64,000 nt of DNA from Kumtagia ephedrae. Its GTDB lineage: Bacteria; Pseudomonadota; Alphaproteobacteria; Rhizobiales; Rhizobiaceae. The stretch spans positions 247,664 through 311,663 of the forward strand of contig NZ_PXYK01000003.1 of assembly GCF_003012745.1 (NCBI RefSeq), read 5' to 3'. The notes below the pieces were generated by a model. It made no database searches. It was not told where the DNA came from and saw nothing but the letters and a program-made list of their open reading frames with translations. Shown in pieces: positions 46,685-54,561 of this stretch. Made by a program: the position numbers and the translations under genes. Every line of letters begins with the position of its first letter. Position 1 is the stretch's first letter.

Positions 46685-47359
46685 CTACTCGGTTTCCGGC
46701 TCTTCGGGGCGGGCGAGCGACTTCCGCGCCTGCTCGGCCAGATGCGGCAGGACCTGCACGGCGGTGCCGACCGGGCAGCGCTGGTAGAGGTCGATGGCGT
46801 CCTCGTTGAACATGCGGATGCAGCCCGACGAGGCGTCGGTGCCGATGCTCCACGGAGCGATGGTGCCGTGGAAGCGGTAGCCGGTGTCGGCGCCGTCGCG
46901 GTGCAGGTACATGGCGCGCGGTCCGAGCGGATTCTTGGGCGAGCCACCCTCGACGAAGGCGGGCAATTCGGGATGGCGCTTGCGCATTTCCGGCGGCGGC
47001 GTCCAGCGCGGCCACAGCGCCTTGCGGTCGATGGTGGAGCGGCCGAACCACTGGAACCCCTCCTTGCCGACGCCGACGCCGTAGCGGATCGCCGTTCGGT
47101 TCTCCATGATCAGGTAGAGGAAGTGGTTGCGGGTGTCGACGACGACCGTTCCCTGCGGCTCGCTCGACTTGAACTTGACGACCTGGCGGTGCCATTTCCT
47201 GTCGATCTTGGCGAAATTGGTCTTGGCGTAGGTGACGCCGTTGTCGACCGCGGTGCCGGCGAAATAGGACGCGGCCGCCGCCTCCGCGTCGGTTCCGGCA
47301 AGGCCGGCCGCGGCCACGGCCAGCCCGCCGAGAACGACCTGGCGTCTCGAAAGAATCAT
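46685..47359 (-). CDS. L,D-transpeptidase (YkuD domain)
   Basis: A 224-residue exported transpeptidase that forms 3-3 cross-links or attaches proteins to peptidoglycan. The start MILSRRQVVLGGLAVAAAGL has a twin-arginine-type signal (SRRQVV). The YkuD catalytic block is HGTIAPWSIGTDASSGCIRM with the nucleophilic cysteine and the upstream histidine. The upstream portion RNHFLYLIMENRTAIRYGVG is the domain entry. ATG 47359 follows GGGGGAAG. The next gene downstream encodes an OmpA-like lipoprotein. Alphaproteobacteria often depend on L,D-transpeptidases for wall cross-linking. Confidence 0.93.
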   Translation of the reverse strand: MILSRRQVVLGGLAVAAAGLAGTDAEAAAASYFAGTAVDNGVTYAKTNFAKIDRKWHRQVVKFKSSEPQGTVVVDTRNHFLYLIMENRTAIRYGVGVGKEGFQWFGRSTIDRKALWPRWTPPPEMRKRHPELPAFVEGGSPKNPLGPRAMYLHRDGADTGYRFHGTIAPWSIGTDASSGCIRMFNEDAIDLYQRCPVGTAVQVLPHLAEQARKSLARPEEPETE

Positions 47360-47579
47360 CGACAACTTCCCCCTCGAAGCTTTTCGTGGCGCGGAGCATA
47401 ATGCAGAGTTGTTTGCGTTCAAATGGAAATCGCCGATCTTGCCGGCAGGGTCAACGGCATGACTTTCGCCCGACGCGCGGGCTTGCCAGTTGATTTGCCG
47501 GCTGCGATCCTGCCAAGATGTCATGGCTTCCGGCGGACCGATCTGCCGGCCGGCGCCGTGGTCATTTGGTGATCGACGC

Positions 47580-48695
47580 ATGAACATCCTGTCCCGGCGC
47601 GACCTGATCTGCGGGTTTGCTGCGGCGATACTGTCGCCGCTGGTGCCGGGCCGTGCAGTGGCCCAGCCGCAGGCGGGGCGGCCGCACACGGACGCCACCT
47701 TCCTGTTTTCCAACGATGTCCATGCCTGCCGCATGGGCAACGGCCTCAGCCCGAACTGCGCGGAAGAGGGCAAGACCGACGCCAATTTGCTCAGCCACAT
47801 CGCGGCGCTGAACGGGCTGGAGCGCGGCCACTGGCCGAAGGAGGTGGCCGGCGCTGCCAGCGGGCTTGCCGGCGCCGGCCACCCGATCGCCCGGCCGCTC
47901 GGGCTGGTGATCGGCGGCGACGTGACCGACGACGGCGGCGGCCAGACCGCGCTGCCGCACGAAGGCACGCAACTGCTGCAATTCAGCCACCGCTATCAGC
48001 AGGGAGTCGGGCCCGACCGGGTGCATTTTCCCGTCTATGTCGGGCTCGGCAACCACGATCTCGACCAGGACGGGCAGCCGCCCCGCGTCGACTGGTACCG
48101 CCGCGAGCTGCGCGACTATGTCGAGCTCAACCACCGGCCGGGCGTGTTCTTCAAGCCGCCGGTGCCGGCCGACAATTACGATGTTGCCTCCGACTGCTAT
48201 TCCTGGAACTGGGGCGGGCTGCACCTCGTGCAGCTCCACCGCTTCGGCGGTGACACGGCCAAGGGCGCGGCGAGCGGCCTGCCGTGGCTGAGGGACGATC
48301 TGAAGACCCATGCCGGCGACGGCCGGCCGGTGGTGCTGTTCCAGCACTACGGCTGGGATTCTTTCTCGATCGAGCGCTGGGATCCGACGAAAAGGACCTT
48401 CGACGACGACGGCGAGGGCGCGCCGCACTGGTGGAGCGAGGCGGAGCGGCAGGCGATGCTGGACGCGCTCGCGGGCTATAACGTCGTCGGCATTTTTCAC
48501 GGCCACCAGCACGAGACGCCGATGATCTACCGCCGCGACGGTCTCGATCTGTTCAAGCCCAAGGCCGCCTATATGGGCGGCTTCGCGCTGGTGCGGGTCA
48601 CCGACGGCTTCATGGACGTCGTGCTGGGCGAGGCCGTGGATCGCGGCGGGACGGTGCGCTTCACCAACGCGTTCAGCAAGGTGTTGGAGAAATGA
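47580..48695 (+). CDS. Secreted metallophosphoesterase
   Basis: A 371-residue calcineurin-like phosphoesterase exported by a Tat-type signal (MNILSRRDLICGFAAAILSP). Metal-binding motifs are FSNDVHA (D-x-H), GGDVTDDGG (GDxxD), GLGNHDLD (GNHD), FQHYG and GIFHGHQHE (GHxH), in the usual order. The substrate is unknown. Related enzymes hydrolyse phosphomono- or diesters. The gene stands alone, divergent from the L,D-transpeptidase gene, and is followed by a palindromic repeat. Confidence 0.88.
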   Translation: MNILSRRDLICGFAAAILSPLVPGRAVAQPQAGRPHTDATFLFSNDVHACRMGNGLSPNCAEEGKTDANLLSHIAALNGLERGHWPKEVAGAASGLAGAGHPIARPLGLVIGGDVTDDGGGQTALPHEGTQLLQFSHRYQQGVGPDRVHFPVYVGLGNHDLDQDGQPPRVDWYRRELRDYVELNHRPGVFFKPPVPADNYDVASDCYSWNWGGLHLVQLHRFGGDTAKGAASGLPWLRDDLKTHAGDGRPVVLFQHYGWDSFSIERWDPTKRTFDDDGEGAPHWWSEAERQAMLDALAGYNVVGIFHGHQHETPMIYRRDGLDLFKPKAAYMGGFALVRVTDGFMDVVLGEAVDRGGTVRFTNAFSKVLEK

Positions 48696-48712
48696 TGCCG
48701 CCTTTCGGCGTG

Positions 48713-48843
48713 TCATACCCCCACCCCTAACCCCTCCCTCAGGGGGAGGGGACTTTGCGGCCGCCACGCGTGCAAATTCGTGGATGATTTGCGCCGGGAA
48801 AGATGCCAGCCGGTCCCCCTCCCCTTGAGGGGTGGGGGTATGA
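48713..48843. repeat. Palindromic repeat (family A, copy 2)
   Basis: Outer arms TCATACCCCCACCCCT (48713-48728) and its complement (48828-48843), and inner arms AGGGGGAGGGGAC (48741-48753) and its complement (48813-48825), enclose a core with TTGCGGCCGCCACGCG, shared with the copy at 43601. One arm has lost about 12 bases compared with that copy, so it is an older or truncated version. It lies between the metallophosphoesterase and dienelactone hydrolase genes. Confidence 0.82.
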
Positions 48844-48960
48844 GGGACGACTGCCAGTTTGAGCCTGGCGTGACAGTTGACCAGACGCAGCGAGCGGGCC
48901 TTGACTGGACCTGCGATGCCGCCGGCCTATGTTCCGTCCATCCATCCGAGGGAGACCGCC

Positions 48961-49839
48961 ATGACAGAACCCGTCATCACCCAGGCGATGATCGACGCCT
49001 ATGACGAATACACGCATCTGACGCTGGACCGCCGCGGCTTCATGGAGAAGCTGACGAGGCTGGCGGGGTCAGGTGCCGCCGCGGCGGTGATCGCGCCGAT
49101 GCTGGCGGCAAATTCGGCGCAGGCCGCTGTCGTCGCCGAGGACGATACGCGGCTCGCGGCCGAGGACGTCGCCTGGCCGGGCGACGGGGGCGAGATGAAG
49201 GGCTATCTGGTGCGCCCCGCCGAGCAGAGCGGCAAGCTCGGCGCGGTCATCGTCATCCACGAAAACCGCGGGCTGAACGCCCATATCAGGGACGTGGCGC
49301 GGCGCATGGCGCTGGAGGGGTTCGTCGCGCTGGCGCCCGATTTTTTGTCGCCGCTCGGCGGCACGCCGGCCGACGAGGAGGCAGCGCGCGGGATGTTCTC
49401 GCAGCTCGATCCGGCGAAGACCGCGGCCAACGGCGTGGCGACGATCGCCTATCTGAAGGGCCGCGACGACGTCAACGGCAAGGTCGGCGCCATCGGCTTC
49501 TGCTGGGGCGGCGGCACGGTGAACAATCTCGCCGCCGCCGCGCCGGACCTCGCGGCCGGCGTCGCCTATTACGGCGCGCAGGTGAAGGACGAGGCGGCGA
49601 TCGGCCGGATCGAGGCGCCGCTGCTGCTGCACTATGCCGGCCAGGACGAGCGCATCAATGCCGGCATCGACGCCTACAAGGCGGCGCTGACGGCGGCCGG
49701 CAAGGAGTTCACCGTCTACGTCTATGAGGGCGCGCAGCACGCCTTCAACAACGACACGTCGGAAGCCCGCTACAACAAGGAGGCCGCGGATCTCGCCTGG
49801 GGCAGGTCGGTGGCGTTTCTGAAGGAGAAGCTGGGGTAG
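48961..49839 (+). CDS. Dienelactone hydrolase family protein
   Basis: A 292-residue alpha/beta hydrolase related to carboxymethylenebutenolidase. The catalytic cysteine is in GFCWGGGTVN, the aspartate in YAGQDERIN and the histidine in GAQHAFNND. HENRGLNAHIRDVARRMALE is the family oxyanion-side motif. An N-terminal twin-arginine-type signal (LDRRGFMEKLTRLAGSGAAA) shows that it is exported folded. ATG 48961 is chosen, as the longer form starts in low-complexity sequence. The true substrate is not known. Confidence 0.9.
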   Translation: MTEPVITQAMIDAYDEYTHLTLDRRGFMEKLTRLAGSGAAAAVIAPMLAANSAQAAVVAEDDTRLAAEDVAWPGDGGEMKGYLVRPAEQSGKLGAVIVIHENRGLNAHIRDVARRMALEGFVALAPDFLSPLGGTPADEEAARGMFSQLDPAKTAANGVATIAYLKGRDDVNGKVGAIGFCWGGGTVNNLAAAAPDLAAGVAYYGAQVKDEAAIGRIEAPLLLHYAGQDERINAGIDAYKAALTAAGKEFTVYVYEGAQHAFNNDTSEARYNKEAADLAWGRSVAFLKEKLG

Positions 49840-49873
49840 GGGTTTCTGTGCCGGAGCGACAGCGGAGGGGGCC

Positions 49874-50077
49874 TTATGTTTTCCGCTTGAGCCGTGTCGA
49901 GCGGGCGATCCTGAGGACGTGGCGGGCATAGAGCATCTGCATGGGGATCGGGTTGCCGCGGCGCTCGATCTGGTAGAGCTCGTCATCGATCATCTTGATG
50001 GCTCGCCAGAAATCATAGTCGGTGAGCTTCGTGTCGGACGCGAGCCGCGCCGACATCGCCGCGATGTCCAGCTTCAT
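49874..50077 (-). CDS. Hypothetical small protein (67 residues)
   Basis: Function unknown. The product is a charged helical protein that begins MKLDIAAMSARLASDTKLTD, has an aromatic/acidic middle (YDFWRAIKMIDDELYQIERR) and ends in a basic tail (RSTRLKRKT). GGAG lies about ten bases before the ATG. Its balanced amino-acid composition contrasts with antisense noise in this G+C-rich window, so it is probably real. It is convergent with the dienelactone hydrolase gene. A TTAACCAT octamer, matching a CtrA half-site, occurs 140 bases upstream, but this may be chance. Confidence 0.68.
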   Translation of the reverse strand: MKLDIAAMSARLASDTKLTDYDFWRAIKMIDDELYQIERRGNPIPMQMLYARHVLRIARSTRLKRKT

Positions 50078-50239
50078 ACCAATCTCCGGCGAATCGCGTT
50101 CCGCCCACGCGACTCGGTCTCTTGGACCGGAGTGTTTTCGGTCAGGCCGGTTCGATCAACCGGGCCCGACCATTCAAATTGTGCATAAACGGTAACCTTA
50201 AGATTTTGATGCCCGGCATGGTTAAGGATCGGTAAACGG

Positions 50240-50719
50240 CTATTTCCGCCTGATGCCGATCGAGCGGCCGGCGCGCTCCGGCACCGGCAGGCCGGCATGG
50301 GCAGCCCCGAGCGCCGCCACCTTTTCGGCGATGTCGGGCGGGAACGGCGCCACCTTCGGCCCGCTCATGTCGACATGCAGGGCAAGATGCTCGGAGGTCG
50401 CCGCCAGCCAGCCGTCGACATGGCGGATCTCCTGGTAGCCGCGGATGCGCTTGTCATCATGGTCGAGCAGCTGCAGGCTCGCCGTCACGCGGTCGCCGAG
50501 ATGCAGCTCGCGCACGTAGCAGACATGGACTTCCGCCGTGTAGATGGTGAGGCCGCGCTCGCGCGCATAGGCCGGGCCCATGCCCATCAGCTCGTAGCCG
50601 TCGTCCGAGGCGCGGTCGAACAGCACGTTGTAATAGGCCATGTTGAGATGGCCGTTGTAGTCGATCCACTCCTTCTCGATGTCCATGAGGCTGGAGACGA
50701 AGGGGGCGGGCAGGGGCAT
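50240..50719 (-). CDS. Hotdog-fold acyl-CoA thioesterase
   Basis: A 159-residue 4HBT-like thioesterase. The active-site strand WIDYNGHLNMAYYNVLFDRA has the Asp-x-Asn-x-His-x-Asn arrangement typical of 4-hydroxybenzoyl-CoA-type enzymes. EVHVCYVRELHLGD and LDHDDKRIRGYQEI complete the hotdog. Similar rhizobial proteins are annotated as betainyl-CoA or carnitine-pathway thioesterases, but no carnitine genes are visible here. ATG 50719 has AAGGATC upstream. It is divergent from the flavoprotein dehydrogenase gene. Confidence 0.87.
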   Translation of the reverse strand: MPLPAPFVSSLMDIEKEWIDYNGHLNMAYYNVLFDRASDDGYELMGMGPAYARERGLTIYTAEVHVCYVRELHLGDRVTASLQLLDHDDKRIRGYQEIRHVDGWLAATSEHLALHVDMSGPKVAPFPPDIAEKVAALGAAHAGLPVPERAGRSIGIRRK

Positions 50720-50817
50720 GGAGGCGATCCTTCTGGCGCTGGACAAGAGGCGGTTCTCGGCATAGGCGACCATAAGGGCCGGCGGAAGTGGCCGCTGGTC
50801 CATTCGCGGAGGAAACC

Positions 50818-52221
50818 ATGGCTTTGCGCGACCTCAAACCCGTTGCCCGCAACGCGGAGGGGGCGGCGCTGGTCGCCGGCGTGCTCAAGCAGCGGTTCGG
50901 CGAGCGGTTCCAGACCGGCCAGGCGATCCGGGAGCAGCACGCGCACACGACCACCTACATTCCCGTCCAGGCGCCGGATGGCGTGGTCTTTCCCGAGACC
51001 GCGGAAGAGGTGCAGGAGGTGGTGAAGCTCTGCGCCCAGCACCGGGTGCCGGTGATCGCCTTCGGCACCGGCACCTCGCTGGAAGGGCATGTGAACGCGC
51101 CCGGCGGCGGCATCTCGCTCGATACCTCGCGCATGAACCGGGTGCTGGCCGTGCATGCGGAGGATCTCGACGTCGTGGTCGAGCCCGGCGTGACGCGCGA
51201 GGGCCTCAACACGCATCTGCGCGACACCGGCCTGTTCTTCCCGATCGACCCGGGTGCGAACGCCAGCCTCGGCGGCATGGCGGCGACGCGGGCGTCCGGC
51301 ACCAACGCCGTGCGCTACGGCACCATGCGGGAAAACGTGCTGTCGCTGTCGGCCGTGCTCGCCGACGGCAGCCTGATTTCCACCGGCAAGCGGGCCAAGA
51401 AGAGCTCGGCCGGCTACGACCTGACGCGGCTGATCGTCGGCTCGGAAGGCACGCTCGGCATCATCACCGCGCTGACGCTGAAGCTCTACGGCATACCGCA
51501 GGCGATCGCCGGCGGGGTGTGCCCGTTCCCGAGCGTGGACGCCGCCTGCCAGGCGGTGATCGCCACCATCCAGATGGGCATCCCGGTGGCGCGTATCGAG
51601 CTGGTGAACGCGCTGCAGATGCGGGCGCTGAAGACCTATTCGAAGCTCGACTATCCGGAATCGCCCTGCCTGTTCCTGGAATTCCACGGCAGCGACAGCG
51701 GCGTGGCCGAGCAGTCGGAACTATTCGGCGAGATCGCCGCCGAGTATGGCGGCGGGCCGTTCCAGTGGACCAAGGTCGCTGAGGAGCGGGCGAGATTGTG
51801 GAAGGCGCGGCACGACGCCTACTGGGCGTCGATGACGCTGCGGCCGGGCGCCAAGGGCCTGTCGACGGATGTCTGCGTGCCGATCTCGCGGCTGGCCGAA
51901 TGCATCGCCGAAACCGAAGCGGATATCGCCGAAATGAGCCTGATCGCGCCGATCGTCGGGCATGTCGGCGACGGCAATTTCCACGTCCTGGTGCTGATGG
52001 ACCCCGACAGCCGCGCGGAGATCGAAAGCACGGAACGGTTCGTGGAGCGGCTCAACATGCGGGCGATCGCTATGGACGGCACCTGCACCGGCGAACATGG
52101 CATCGGCCAGGGCAAGATGGGTTTTATCGAGCACGAGCTCGGCCACGGGGTGGACGTCATGCGCGCGGTCAAGGCAGCGCTCGACCCGCTGGGAATTCTC
52201 AATCCGGGGAAGATTTTTTAG
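50818..52221 (+). CDS. FAD-binding D-2-hydroxyacid dehydrogenase (D-lactate dehydrogenase, cytochrome type)
   Basis: A 467-residue flavoprotein of the vanillyl-alcohol-oxidase/GlcD group that oxidises D-lactate or a related hydroxyacid. The FAD-binding N-terminal domain has FGTGTSLEGHVNAPGGGISLDTS, VEPGVTREGL, FFPIDPGANASLGGMAATRA and GTNAVRYGTMRENV; YDLTRLIVGSEGTLGIITALT follows. The C-terminal oxidase domain has HVGDGNFHV and CTGEHGIGQGKMGF. The ATG follows CGGAGGAAACC. It is closest to yeast/bacterial D-LDH (Dld-like); glycolate oxidase subunits GlcE/F are absent. Confidence 0.88.
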   Translation: MALRDLKPVARNAEGAALVAGVLKQRFGERFQTGQAIREQHAHTTTYIPVQAPDGVVFPETAEEVQEVVKLCAQHRVPVIAFGTGTSLEGHVNAPGGGISLDTSRMNRVLAVHAEDLDVVVEPGVTREGLNTHLRDTGLFFPIDPGANASLGGMAATRASGTNAVRYGTMRENVLSLSAVLADGSLISTGKRAKKSSAGYDLTRLIVGSEGTLGIITALTLKLYGIPQAIAGGVCPFPSVDAACQAVIATIQMGIPVARIELVNALQMRALKTYSKLDYPESPCLFLEFHGSDSGVAEQSELFGEIAAEYGGGPFQWTKVAEERARLWKARHDAYWASMTLRPGAKGLSTDVCVPISRLAECIAETEADIAEMSLIAPIVGHVGDGNFHVLVLMDPDSRAEIESTERFVERLNMRAIAMDGTCTGEHGIGQGKMGFIEHELGHGVDVMRAVKAALDPLGILNPGKIF

Positions 52222-52231
52222 AGGCTGCCGA

Positions 52232-52522
52232 TCAGGCAGCGTGACGCTTGCCTGTCAACTCGAAGCCTATCGCCTTCAGCACGGCCAGCGTGGTCGCAAG
52301 CGTCGGATTACCCTGCTCGCTGAGGGACTTGTAGAGCTGCTCCCGCGCCAGGCCGGTCTCGTTGGCGATTTTCGTCATGCCTTTCGCGCGCGCCACGACG
52401 CCCAGGGCACGCGCGATATATTGCGCATCTCCCGTCTCGAACGCATCGTTGAGGAAGACTTCGATGGCCTCGTCGGTCTTCAACGCATCTGCGGGATCGT
52501 AGTCATAGAATTTCTCTACCAT
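52232..52522 (-). CDS. Antitoxin of a HigA-like addiction module (TIGR02684 type)
   Basis: A 96-residue DNA-binding antidote. It starts MVEKFYDYDPADALKTDEAI and has the helix-turn-helix block MTKIANETGLAREQLYKSLS (about 51-70) then TLATTLAVLKAIG. It neutralises the RelE-type toxin encoded just upstream and probably represses the promoter through the palindrome at 52821-52852. The toxin gene comes first and overlaps this gene by 20 bases, as in higBA-like systems. The gene ends 11 bases from the convergent flavoprotein gene. Confidence 0.9.
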   Translation of the reverse strand: MVEKFYDYDPADALKTDEAIEVFLNDAFETGDAQYIARALGVVARAKGMTKIANETGLAREQLYKSLSEQGNPTLATTLAVLKAIGFELTGKRHAA

Positions 52523-52820
52523 TTCGGTTGTCCCATTCAGCGGCCAACTGCTTGGCAAGCCTGATATCGCGGTCCTGCGTGCTTTTGTCTCCACCACACA
52601 GCAGGAGGATGATCTCGGCACCCCGCTGCTGAAAATAAAGGCGATAGCCGGGACCGTAGTGAATTCGCAACTCGCTGATGCCTCCGCCGACCGGCGATAC
52701 GTCGCCGGCCAAGCCATTGACGAGTCGGAAGAGGCGAGCCGCGATCGCGGCTTTCACCTTGGGATCCCTGAGACTGCGTTCCCATTTGCGGAACGTCTCG
52801 GTTTGCTTGATCACCGGCAT
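52503..52820 (-). CDS. RelE/HigB-like toxin (TIGR02683 type)
   Basis: A 105-residue toxin predicted to cleave mRNA at the ribosome. Family motifs are IKQTETFRKWERSLRDPKVKA, IAARLFRLVNGLAGD, GISELRIHYGPGYRLYFQQ and LLLCGGDKSTQ; the basic and aromatic residues RIHYGPGYR line the presumed active surface. The ATG directly abuts the operator palindrome, leaving no room for a ribosome site. The -10 element is five bases away, so translation probably starts on a leaderless transcript. Function is inferred from family and gene order. Confidence 0.9.
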   Translation of the reverse strand: MPVIKQTETFRKWERSLRDPKVKAAIAARLFRLVNGLAGDVSPVGGGISELRIHYGPGYRLYFQQRGAEIILLLCGGDKSTQDRDIRLAKQLAAEWDNRNGREIL

Positions 52821-52854
52821 GACGGTATGTAATTTAAAGATTACATACCGTCAA
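52821..52854 (-). promoter_or_regulatory. Operator/promoter of the toxin-antitoxin operon
   Basis: A perfect 12-base inverted repeat (GACGGTATGTAA at 52821-52832, complement at 52841-52852, eight-base spacer) lies immediately before the toxin ATG. On the minus strand it contains a -35 TTGACG (52854-52849) and a -10 TACATA (52831-52826) 17 bases apart. The transcription start would fall at or next to the ATG. Binding of the antitoxin would therefore block both promoter elements. Confidence 0.75.
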
Positions 52855-52868
52855 CCACCCAGCATCCC

Positions 52869-53570
52869 TCAGATCGGCTTGAAGTCCGGCTCGATCTCGC
52901 GGGCGACGGCGCGCCACTCGTCGCCGTAGTCGACGTTCTGCCAGTCCTTGAACCAGGGGCCGCCATTGGTGAAGTGCACGGCGTTGGGCGTGCCGGCGGC
53001 GGGCTTGTCGTTCCAGCCCTCCAGCCAGTTCCAGCTCACCGGGATCTCGCCGATCTCGTCGTCGGCCGCCCACTGCATGCGGTGCAGGTAGGCGCCGCTC
53101 TCGCGGTTGATCAGCTCCGGCGTCAGCTGGCGGGTCGACGGATGGGCGCAGTTGAACAGCATGAAGGACGACCAGTTCTTGCGCGGATAGGTGGTCTGCA
53201 CCTTGCCGTCCATCTTGACGCCTTCCTTCGGCCGGTAGTCGTGCTTGACGCAGGCAACCGCCTTGCTGTCGTCCCGGTATTGCAGCAGGTCGGCGACGTC
53301 GGCGAAGAACAGGAAGTCGCAGTCGCAGAACAGCGCCCAGCCCTCGTAGCCGGCCAGCCACGGCGTGAAGAAGCGCGAATAGGTGAATTCGGTGGAGGCG
53401 AGCGGATCGATCTCGCGCGTATAGGCTTTCTTCTCCACCAGCTCGTTCAGCACGATGGGGATGACCCGGACCGGGATGGAGGCGTGGTCGAGAATGGTGC
53501 GCTTCGCCACTTCATAGGCGATCGGCTCGCGTGAATCCCAGCCGATGTAGATGTCCAGAGATCTGCTCAT
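52869..53570 (-). CDS. GT-A fold glycosyltransferase (GT8-like)
   Basis: A 233-residue protein with the features of a nucleotide-sugar-dependent glycosyltransferase. It starts LDIYIGWDSREPIAYEV, has TYSRFFTPWLAGYEGWALF and the metal-binding DxD-type motif FCDCDFLFFADVADL (about 93-107), and ends with AVHFTNGGPWFKDW. It resembles GT8-like proteins, but the acceptor is unknown. It follows a GT29-like gene by 22 bases on the same strand, forming a two-gene operon that would modify a surface or intracellular glycan. Confidence 0.78.
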   Translation of the reverse strand: MSRSLDIYIGWDSREPIAYEVAKRTILDHASIPVRVIPIVLNELVEKKAYTREIDPLASTEFTYSRFFTPWLAGYEGWALFCDCDFLFFADVADLLQYRDDSKAVACVKHDYRPKEGVKMDGKVQTTYPRKNWSSFMLFNCAHPSTRQLTPELINRESGAYLHRMQWAADDEIGEIPVSWNWLEGWNDKPAAGTPNAVHFTNGGPWFKDWQNVDYGDEWRAVAREIEPDFKPI

Positions 53571-53592
53571 AGTGTCCTCGACGTTTTGCTCG

Positions 53593-54213
53593 TCACTCTA
53601 TCATTGTGAGAAGGCCCTGCCTGACCCTGTCCTCGACCCACTTGCGCTCGTCGGCCCAGGCATGCCGCTTCCAGCCTTCCCAGGAGAAGCCGCACAGGGA
53701 GATCGCCCATTCCGCGGCAGAAAAATGGCGCAGGGCGTAGAAAATACCGAAATAGCCGGTGCTCGGATAGACGCTGGCCATCTTGTCCTCCGGCAGGCCG
53801 AGCTCGCGGCAGCCGTCCATGTAGAAGGAGGCCGGGAAGACGATGCTGGCCTTGCCAATGCCGCCCAGCGCCATGATGGTGGCGAAGGTCCAGTCCTCGC
53901 GCCGGCCCTTCAGCCGCGACAGGAAGTTGGGTTTCGGGAAGTAGCGGTCGATGATGATCGGGTGATAGGCGAGAATGACCTGACCGGCGTTCCTGACAAT
54001 GGCCGAGGCCAGGAAATCCGGGCTCTCCAGCCGCCGCTGCATCGGCTTGCCGGCATTGCACAGGAACAGGATGTCGGTCTTCACGCCCGACATGCCGATC
54101 GAGGCCTTCGGCTCGTTGAAGCGGACGACGAAATCCGCCGCGTCGATCTCGGCCGACATGTCGCGGCCGACCGGTCCGTTGCCGACGATGTAGAGGGTCT
54201 TGCGCGCCATCAT
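53593..54213 (-). CDS. GT29 (sialyltransferase)-related glycosyltransferase
   Basis: A 206-residue protein with counterparts of all main sialyltransferase motifs: an L-like motif (YIVGNGPVGRDMSAEIDAAD, then FVVRFNEP, about 8-35), an S-like motif (YPSTGYFGIFYALRHF, then WAISLCGF, about 149-176), and a VS-like H-x4-E (HAWADE, His184 and Glu189). It lacks a signal peptide, so it is cytoplasmic. Donor and acceptor are not determined; CMP-sialic or another CMP-ulosonic acid is expected for GT29 but no synthesis genes are seen here. Two adjacent ATGs are possible (54213, 54210). Confidence 0.75.
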   Translation of the reverse strand: MMARKTLYIVGNGPVGRDMSAEIDAADFVVRFNEPKASIGMSGVKTDILFLCNAGKPMQRRLESPDFLASAIVRNAGQVILAYHPIIIDRYFPKPNFLSRLKGRREDWTFATIMALGGIGKASIVFPASFYMDGCRELGLPEDKMASVYPSTGYFGIFYALRHFSAAEWAISLCGFSWEGWKRHAWADERKWVEDRVRQGLLTMIE

Positions 54214-54561
54214 CCGTCTCTGGTCCGGATGGCTTGGCCGCCTGCCGCGCCTGCCGTCCGGGTCCAAGCTGTCAACCGGCGCGAGGTTTCGCGCCGTCGC
54301 CGGGCGGGACTGGGGGAGGGCGGCCGATTCGCCGCTGTGCCTGGAGCACCGACGCGGCTGCTTATGACACGGCTTCGTGAAGGATGCACGCGCAACCTTG
54401 CGATGAGCCGCACAACCGGGCAAGCGAGGCGAATCGCCACTTTATCGACGGACGGATGCCTTTTAGATTCGTTTGTCCGTCGCAGGTTCCCGTCGCAAAA
54501 CCGTGCGACACTTTTGCGGAACCTGCTTAGAGTGAGTATCCGCTCCCATGGATGAAAGGGC
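54214..54561. promoter_or_regulatory. Divergent intergenic region between the glycosyltransferase and AsmA genes
   Basis: No gene is supported in these 348 bases. Open frames here are Arg/Ser-rich extensions of the neighbouring genes. The region should contain the divergent promoters. A GGAAC at about 54518 lacks a matching -10 and was not accepted as an EcfG promoter. AAAGGG lies two bases before the AsmA TTG start. Confidence 0.45.

Noticed and set aside
50218..50225. TTAACCAT (minus strand), a CtrA half-site-like octamer upstream of the 67-residue gene
   Set aside because: A single octamer without the paired half-site at the correct distance can occur by chance in 64 kb.
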